Shown one piece after another: positions 57,531-64,000 of a stretch of 64,000 nt of DNA (within the stretch, counting starts at the first letter, position 1; each line of letters opens with the position of its first letter). The translations under genes were made by a program, and so were the position numbers. The notes below the pieces were generated by a model that saw only the letters and a program-made list of their open reading frames with translations, did not search any database and was not told the DNA's origin. Where the stretch lies: positions 13,644,875 to 13,708,874 of the forward strand of contig CM046863.1 in NCBI GenBank assembly GCA_025617745.1, in the 5' to 3' direction. The stretch is from Heliocidaris erythrogramma. Lineage: Eukaryota; Echinodermata; Echinoidea; Camarodonta; Echinometridae.

Positions 57531-58580
57531 CCGTGCGTCTCAAAAAAAAAACTTTACACTTTTGAAATGGCTGCCAAATAAATAATATATGATTCTGGGG
57601 GAAAGGGTTTATATGTATGGTTAGCTCATGGACTCATCTTTCATATGACACCAAAAAAGACCGAAGATAATTCATGCTTGGGTGAGCACTGCTAACTTTT
57701 GTAAAGGGTATGAAAATTAGGTTGCGCAGGAATTAGCCTTCCAATTTGTAAGAGGCGAGTCCTTTGGAGCTTACAAAATTGAGGGTGATATGATAAATTC
57801 ATGATCAATTGCGATCAGTTTGGGTTTGCTGAGTGAATTTTATGGTTTATTGAATGAAAATTGTATGCATGAGTGAACAGGAATTGGATTTATTATTGTA
57901 GCAGTTTAACTAGACTCGGTGGTATGTTCATGGGAGTCAGGATGGGGTGATGGTACATGGTGCAGGGGAGGTGAGATAGGGTAGGACTTTGTTGGGTGGA
58001 TGGATAAGGGTCAAGAGGACATTATGCCAGCCCCTCTCTCTCTCTCTCGCTTCCTGGGTGTGCTGGTGCATATATTGACAATTCATATGCATTGATCTCC
58101 ACTCCAAAATATCCAGACCATGTACCATCACCCCATCCTGACTCCCATGAACACACCACTGAATCTACCAGGGAAAGTTACACTGCTACAATAATAAATG
58201 CAATTCATGTTCACTCATGCAATTCATGTTCACTCATGCATAAAATGTTAATCACATAAACCACAAATTTCACTCATCACACCCAAAATCATCACAATTG
58301 ATTAAAAAAAATCATATTATCTTCAATTCTGTAAGCTCCAAAGGATTTTCCTCTCGCAAACTGGAAGGCTAATTCATGTGCAATCTAATTTTCCATACCC
58401 TGTACAAACGTGAGCAGTGCTCACCCAAGCATGAATTATTTTCGGACAGTTTGGTCTCAAATGAAAGTTGAGTCTATGAGCTCTCCATACATATAAACCA
58501 CCCCCCCCCCCCCCCAGAATCATAATATTATTTATTTGGCAGCCATTTCAATAGTGTAAAGATTTTTTGGAGACGCACGG
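57531..58580. mobile_element. 1050-bp foldback element with TA target sites
   Basis: Ends CCGTGCGTCTC and GAGACGCACGG are flanked by TA. Almost the full length pairs with itself: TTCATGCTTGGGTGAGCA/TGCTCACCCAAGCATGAATT, and a perfect 35-bp pair around GGGAGTCAGGATGGGGTGAT near the centre. No transposase. It would extrude a hairpin of about 500 bp. Confidence 0.85.
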
Positions 58581-58794
58581 TATATAGAATTGCGTGTGGG
58601 TGACTTATTGGTATTTTCTTTTCTTTATATCAGTTGGATGTTTCGGTAATTAATCAATAAAGTCTAGGAGAATCTTATTTAAACTAAGAAAATAAGAGGA
58701 TGAATGCTCATGTTTGCAACTAAATTATTGTTATGTCATAGGATATTCATTATAAGTCAAGGAATACGTCGATATGAAGAACAAATCCGGTCAA

Positions 58795-59010
58795 TCTAGA
58801 GCAACTGCGGGCAACAAAGCTTGGTCAAAGGGCACTTTGGTGTTGTTTTTTTCAGGGGAGTGTTACACCCTTTTCCCGATGGTTTTTCCCCTTCAGTTTG
58901 TATATTCTTGTAATGTATAGCCATATCTCCATCTTGTCACATAATTTAGTCCATCGGCGTGAGGGAACTTTTACGCTAATTGTAGGGGCCGTCTGACAAA
59001 TTTTTGTCAG
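58795..59010 (-). repeat. Inverted copy of the 51.5-51.7 kb repeat
   Basis: Read on the minus strand it follows 51560-51730: TGTCAGACGGCCCCTA, GGACTAAATTATGTGACA, GAGATATGGCTATACATTA and CACCAAAGTGCCCTTTGACC all have close partners there. Confidence 0.7.
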
Positions 59011-60363
59011 TGTTTTATTTTTTTGGTGTGTTTTGTAATGTCGAGACATACTATTTCTACTGACAAAGTTTGATGCAAATACATGGGGTGAAGTCGACCA
59101 GACTTTAAGATCTTTTTTTCAAGGGCTGTGAGGGCTGAAGCCGACAGTTTTCATGTAAAAAGGTAGATTTTTGTGCTCGTACGTTTTGCACACTCGCAAG
59201 TATACAGAATTTGGGCCCCGCGTGCCTATGGGCAACCCCCTCAAATGTGTGGCTCATTAGACCACTGGTTCTTACTCATGCACAATTACGTTTCATGTTG
59301 GCTTATTATGAAATATAATCATGCTTAATTCTATCCCCTCTTAAACCACTGTGGATTACAATCTTTCTTATTTGTGCTCATATTGTAAATATTTTTCAAT
59401 AAAATAATACAAAGTACATTGCAAATGATTTATTTCAAATATTGTCGTAACGAGAGGTGGCAGATTAAACAAGGGAAATAAAGGGTAAACATACTACTGC
59501 ATAGGAGAGGCAGTGGCGGATCCAGGATTTTTGTGTTTTTTTTTTTGTTTACGCGAGGGGAAAGGGGACAGGAATAATCAAAATTTCCAAAACTTTTTAA
59601 GTATAAACAGATTTTGTTTGGGTGGAGTACACGTAACCATAGGTCCTGGACTCTGCCACCCCCCGATCCGTTAATGAGAGAGCGTGAAAGAGGGAATGAA
59701 ATAAAGATGGTATAGAGAAGAAGAGAGGGCAAGGGGGGGGGGGGGGGTAGACTAAAGACTGAAAGAGGGAGGGAGAGAAAAGAGGAGGCATCAAGATGGA
59801 AATGGTGATAAATCTGATAAACGCTTACATAAATCACAGGGAGTGAGAGAGGACGGCGAAGAATTGGGAGAGAGTGGGATACACGCAGTCACGATCACCA
59901 AACAAACACACTACACACAAACCCACGTGTGTTCGCTAACTGCAAAGTGAATGGACACTTCCCCCGAGCGGGTATTTTGAATTTACCATTGAGAAGTAAA
60001 TACTGGTTAATAAAAAAAAATAAAATTGAAGAGTGCACAAAGAGGGCAACTGAAAAAACCCAACTTTTTGAGACTTCTTTCCATATTTACTAGCAAAATA
60101 TCAGTAAATGTCCTCGATTATTTCGAGATCATTAAATGATATTGCAACTTGGTGAAGGCAAAGACACATGACTGTGAACTATTAAAAAATTTTTTTTTTT
60201 ATTTTATGACCACTTGAAGACTTTACCCTGAAAGTTCCCGCCACTAACCGCATTGAATGATAAAAATACCCTCTTTTCCAGTACCTTTGGTTAATTCGAA
60301 ATGTATTGGTATCTTTGTAACAAGTCTGGGGTTGTTGAGGTATGTGGATGAAAGTCAGTGTAA
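59011..60363. other. Non-coding stretch with a MITE fragment
   Basis: CAGTGGCGGATCCAGGATTT at about 59512 is one terminus of the hAT-like MITE family; the other end is not clear. A G tract lies at 59734. Proline-rich frames on the minus strand are low-complexity. Confidence 0.5.
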
Positions 60364-60660
60364 GCTTCAACGTTCAACGTTTCTTCCACGACGAGTGATG
60401 ACGATATTTGTAAGAGCTTAGAATATGCCGCTAGAATGTTGAAGATTGACAGATTCAAAGATTTGCAAGTTGATGCAATCAAATCTGCACTTAAAGGACA
60501 AGATGTTTTTGTGAATCTGCCTACTGGCTATGGAAAAAGTGTTATTTTTCACGCGCTACCGCTCTGTGCTGATTACCTCCGTGGGCCAGGGATGGAGAGT
60601 GAGACTACTGCTTCGCGAGCAGTGAAGTTGCTGGGAACTCCTTGGTTACATCAGAATTGA
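60364..60660 (+). pseudogene. RecQ-like helicase fragment (motifs 0 and I only)
   Basis: The frame is open from just after a TAA at 60361 and reads KIDRFKDLQVDAIKSALKGQ, then DVFVNLPTGYGKSVIFHALP. F-x-x-(L)Q-x-x-A-I followed by LPTGYGKS is the Q-like motif and Walker A of RecQ-type superfamily 2 helicases, which bind and hydrolyse ATP to unwind DNA. After HALPLCADYLRG the sequence departs from the family and stops at 60658, so motifs Ia-VI are absent. An internal ATG is at 60436. It may be a first exon (a donor search is needed), a pseudogene or a fragment carried by a transposon. Confidence 0.6.
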
Positions 60661-61679
60661 TGGAGATGCATCTATTGTTGAACGGTGACTTTTATTGCCC
60701 ATTCTTCATTATTTGTAGAAATATGATGATTTCTTGAGAAATATGTACATTTGTCTTATTTCAAATTACCATGGTTTGTAAGCTAGAGATCGAATTCTTC
60801 ATAATGTGCTTGTCTGTGAATGTATTTTGAGCAAGAGATTTACGTAATCTCCCCCCCCCCCCCCCAAAAAAAAAAAAAAAAAAAAAAAATAATAATAATA
60901 GACTAGTCCAGAACTGAAGTAAGAAATCCTTGAGATTTCATTGGCCAATTTGCTGGGCGATCGCCGCGGTTATCTAACTATTCACGTTTTCATGCATAAT
61001 TCAGTAGGAAATCGTGCCTCATGAATATATAATTCAGGTCGGGTGTCAAGAGGCCCTCGGCGCAAGCGCCTCGGTTTTTCTGGCTCGCTTCGCTCGCCAG
61101 AAATTTTGCCTCCATATCGCCAAGGATTTCAACAGCGCCAGGGCCTCGACAAGAGGCTAGTGTAATTATTTAATTTAATTATTAATTATTAATTATTGGG
61201 GAAGGTGAATTTGTGGGGAGAGTGAATCAGTGGACTTCGCACCGTTCTACGCTGGGTGCGCACACACACGGGGTTTGTATGGCTCATAGCTTCATGGTTT
61301 TACGGACAAAATAATTAAAAACGTCCAGAACTAGACTAGGCTGAATCATGTTGAGGTGGTTAATCAATGAGGTATATGTTGGAAAACAAACGTGCCTGGA
61401 GCGTCTCAATACATTACATGCTGAAGGTATTGTTAAACCATGATCATCGACATTCTCCGATGAGACAAGTTTTGTTCTCTTTCTGTCTATCACTATATTG
61501 GCCTGTCAGTGTCCGGTCTCAGTCCTTTAAAAAGAGAGAGAGCGAATGGCCACAAACGGACACACCCTTCTCCGGAAAACACCATGCACCGATATCATAG
61601 CTCTACGATGCACTCTAAAGCAATTCTGAAAAATATTCTGAAGTTCCTACTTTAAACCAGGAAATGTATTTCTGGACTC
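60661..61679. other. Non-coding stretch with GC hairpin
   Basis: A C tract followed by an A tract at about 60850-60890. At 61088-61114 TTTCTGGC..GCCAGAAA forms a hairpin with GCTCGCTTCGCTCGC in its loop. No gene recognised. Confidence 0.5.
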
Positions 61680-62225
61680 TGGAGAACCAAATTATGTAAG
61701 GTAACACTGTAAATTTATCCGAACTTTCGCATTACATTCAGAAGGTTTGTGCATTGATTGCACATGTATGTCCATTTGATTTTGAAAAGGATGTAATTAT
61801 ATAAACACTTTTAAAATCTGAAATCTCATTCTAAAAAATAGTCTTGTCAATGAAATCCAATCGGTTGTACTAACAGCGGCAATATAGGCTGACACACAGA
61901 CATATATAACTGGTTACATGCACATTCGTCACTGCACACACGTGTATATGTACATTATTCATTGTACTTTATTAATATCCTGTATGTACTGTGAGTTGAA
62001 CATTATCAACACGATATGCCCAGGACATTTTTGCCTGGGTTCGTCTCACATAGCTTTTCCTGTCAGGTCTCTTTAGTGCAGGCGCGGATCCAGGGGGGGG
62101 GGGCACAGCCGGCCCGTGCCCCCCCCTTTTGTAAGAGAAGTATGAATTTTTACCATAGACGATCGCCCATTTCCTCGATTGTGCCCCCCCCCCTTTTAGA
62201 ATGAAAACCTTTTTTTTTCGTCCCT

Positions 62226-62261
<36 letters not shown>

Positions 62262-62460
62262 ACTGAGCGACTTTTCGAGAAGCTGGCGAGACCAAAAAAA
62301 TACGGGTCTACCTTTTCACAAACTTTCATTTTTGTGCCCCCTCTTTTACTCAATCCTGGATCCGCGCCTGCTTTAGTGTATCCGTAAGTTGTATTTACTG
62401 CCGAAGCTTCAGCCTTTGCTTTGATGAAACGTTTACAACTGGACAACAACAATACAAAGA
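61680..62460 (+). repeat. Copy 2 of the region upstream of DD cluster 2
   Basis: Diverged partner of 52320-53020 (see there), interrupted by the hAT-like MITE at 62079-62370. No Death-domain exon follows it, so only the upstream part was copied or the exon was lost. Confidence 0.7.
62079..62370. mobile_element. 292-bp hAT-like MITE with 8-bp target duplication
   Basis: Ends CAGGCGCGGATCCAGG and CCTGGATCCGCGCCTG; CTTTAGTG on both sides (62071-62078, 62371-62378). A 35-base C tract lies inside. Copy 1 of the host sequence (TCTCTTTAGTGTTACCG near 52940) shows the uninterrupted target. Confidence 0.88.
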
Positions 62461-63407
62461 CAGTGGAATATCTAGGGGGTGGGGGAGACACGTGCCCCGG
62501 GTGGCACTTGGAGGGGGAGGGGGCAAAAAACGCAAAAGAGAGAAAAAAGGGGTAAATGAAGAAAAATCATAATCCTTACGGATTATGCGCCCCCCGCCCC
62601 CATCCGCAGGGTAAATGCAATCGAAATACAGTTTTGAGGATTTGAAATGCGAAAATTTTCTAAAGCTCGGTCGCTTTGCTCTCTTACACAGTTACCTGCT
62701 TTAGGATCTCGTAATTTCGCCCCCCCGTTATATAGTTCTTAAATAGCTCAAAGGGTTCAAACTTTGAAAAATGAAGATGTAAATGTCGTTAGTTTGCTCT
62801 CTATCATATAAGTTTCATCTGACTCTTGCTAAATACTGCACCCACAATATAGCACAAAGTGCATAAAACAGCAATGCAAAAGTTCAGCATTTGAAAGAAA
62901 TCTCAACTTTCGGTCATCTTGCTGAATTTCTATATGAATATCTCGGTTGAATTTGTTCAGCGCATTTTGCACCGGGTCCCATTACATGTGAAAACACGCC
63001 TCAGTTTGAGAGACCGTCCATAAAATTACACGAAGGCCTTAAAACTAATTTGCATGCGTACCCTGATCCGCCAGATAAATAACCTAATATTTCCTATTAT
63101 TTAGCATTTATGAAATGTAGGTTACTTGCGAGGAAAATACTGGCTTTTTTGCGTTTTAAAAAGTGTTCAACACTCAACTCAGCCCTTTCCCCATGGCAGT
63201 GAGAGAAATATCCCCCAACATCGCCCCATTCAATCAAGTGGGAATTCTGAACAAGGTGATGCATTGTACCAGATCGCATACCAAACTCTTGCTCATGACG
63301 TTTTCTATAAGTGGAGTGAAATCTATTCTGATTGGCCTATCGGAAATTGGTGCTTTTTTGCTGTTCATTGCTGGGTTTTTTTTACTTCAGGAAAGAAAGA
63401 TGTTAAA
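62461..63407. other. Repeat fragments, no gene
   Basis: Begins with a MITE-like AGTGGAATATCTAGGGGG and contains, inverted near 62645-62690, the GAGCAAAGCGACCGAGC repeat of 3080 and 25495. Open frames at 63126-63446 show no domain. Confidence 0.5.
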
Positions 63408-63848
63408 GACCTCAGCCTGACCCAAAACAACCATATATTGACGTAAAGCTTAGTAAACAAAGAATATAATTACCCTGGGTATTCATAAATTTTCGTCTCC
63501 GTTTATCCATAAAAAATAAAAAAGATTAATTTTTTTTGGTCCGCCCCCTCCCTATGGCGTAACAACAGAGGAAACTGCAGGGGTCGCTAGACGTGTGACG
63601 ACATGTCATGTATACAGCTCCGAGTGCGTCTACACGATATGTCGTCATCAATTTTCACCCCCGCAAAGTAGCGTTCCTCAGAGACGGGGCCCTCGTCAGA
63701 AAAACCACCGGGGCTCAACATTCGGGACGCTGTTACTCATTCCACAGGAAACGGAATCTCATGAAGTTGGTTTCAATTTGTTCAGAAAATATATAGCTCC
63801 CCGTGGATGAATAAAGTGTATATTTCAAAATTCGGTCAGGCTGAGGTC
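63408..63848. mobile_element. 441-bp MITE flanked by TTAAA
   Basis: GACCTCAGCCTGACC and GGTCAGGCTGAGGTC are inverted ends; TTAAA is present on both sides (63403-63407, 63849-63853). A TTAA-type target would suggest piggyBac or Kolobok, but the class is uncertain. Small frames inside are not genes. Confidence 0.7.
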
Positions 63849-63853
63849 TTAAA

Positions 63854-64000
63854 GGTTGGAATTATGTATAGGCCACCCCATCGTAACTTGGGTCCGGTTA
63901 TAAATGAAATGCACATGCTTTTGGCAAATTAATTATTACTTATTAAATCGCTGTATCTAATGGAAGATTGTAATGTAAATTTGCTGCAATGCGATACAAA
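63854..64000. other. Window end, nothing recognised
   Basis: AT-rich sequence without features. Confidence 0.4.

Overview
This looks like nuclear DNA of an animal, most likely a marine invertebrate deuterostome such as an echinoderm. That placement is inferred, not proven. It rests on AT-rich sequence, split genes with GT-AG introns, APE-type LINEs, Penelope-like retroelements, very many foldback DNA elements, long poly(G)/poly(C) tracts and several Death-domain (DD) exons. No rRNA gene, no complete tRNA gene that I trust and no intact single-exon gene were found.

Layout. 1-8.4 kb: a higher-order tandem repeat, a short possible first exon, a broken Penelope-like fragment and several foldback elements, one carrying tRNA-like arms. 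8.4-23.5 kb: an unusual 15-kb block. It has degenerate 17-bp repeats (CATTTGGTCTAAT type) at both ends in opposite orientation, and inside them long arrays of short palindromes (CCCATATGGG and relatives). Part of it is recently duplicated in tandem (about 1.97 kb). The inner array is interrupted by a broken LINE and the 3' end of a Penelope-like element.

23.5-31.1 kb: plus-strand exons encoding a coiled coil, a linker, a DD, a linker, a DD and a Ser/Thr/Glu-rich tail. Splice phases fit one transcript, except that the first DD exon lacks one base and shifts frame. 31.1-33.7 kb: foldback elements. 33.7-46.4 kb: a direct segmental duplication without recognisable protein genes, whose two copies differ by clean transposon insertions or deletions. 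47.7-50.9 kb: a decayed LINE split by a nested pair of foldback/MITE elements.

53.1-56.2 kb: a second DD cluster with a DD, two linker exons that could be alternatives, and a terminal DD with stop codon and poly(A) signal. 56.4-64 kb: more foldback elements, a truncated RecQ-like helicase fragment and a second copy of the region upstream of the second DD cluster, interrupted by a hAT-like MITE.

The readable genes form one theme. Death-domain exons enter in phase 2 and leave in phase 1, and most linker exons do the reverse. Linker-plus-DD pairs can therefore be added or skipped without shifting frame. Several transposons lie within a few to a few dozen bases of these exons. DDs are protein-protein adaptor folds of innate-immune and apoptotic signalling; the partners of these proteins cannot be read from sequence.
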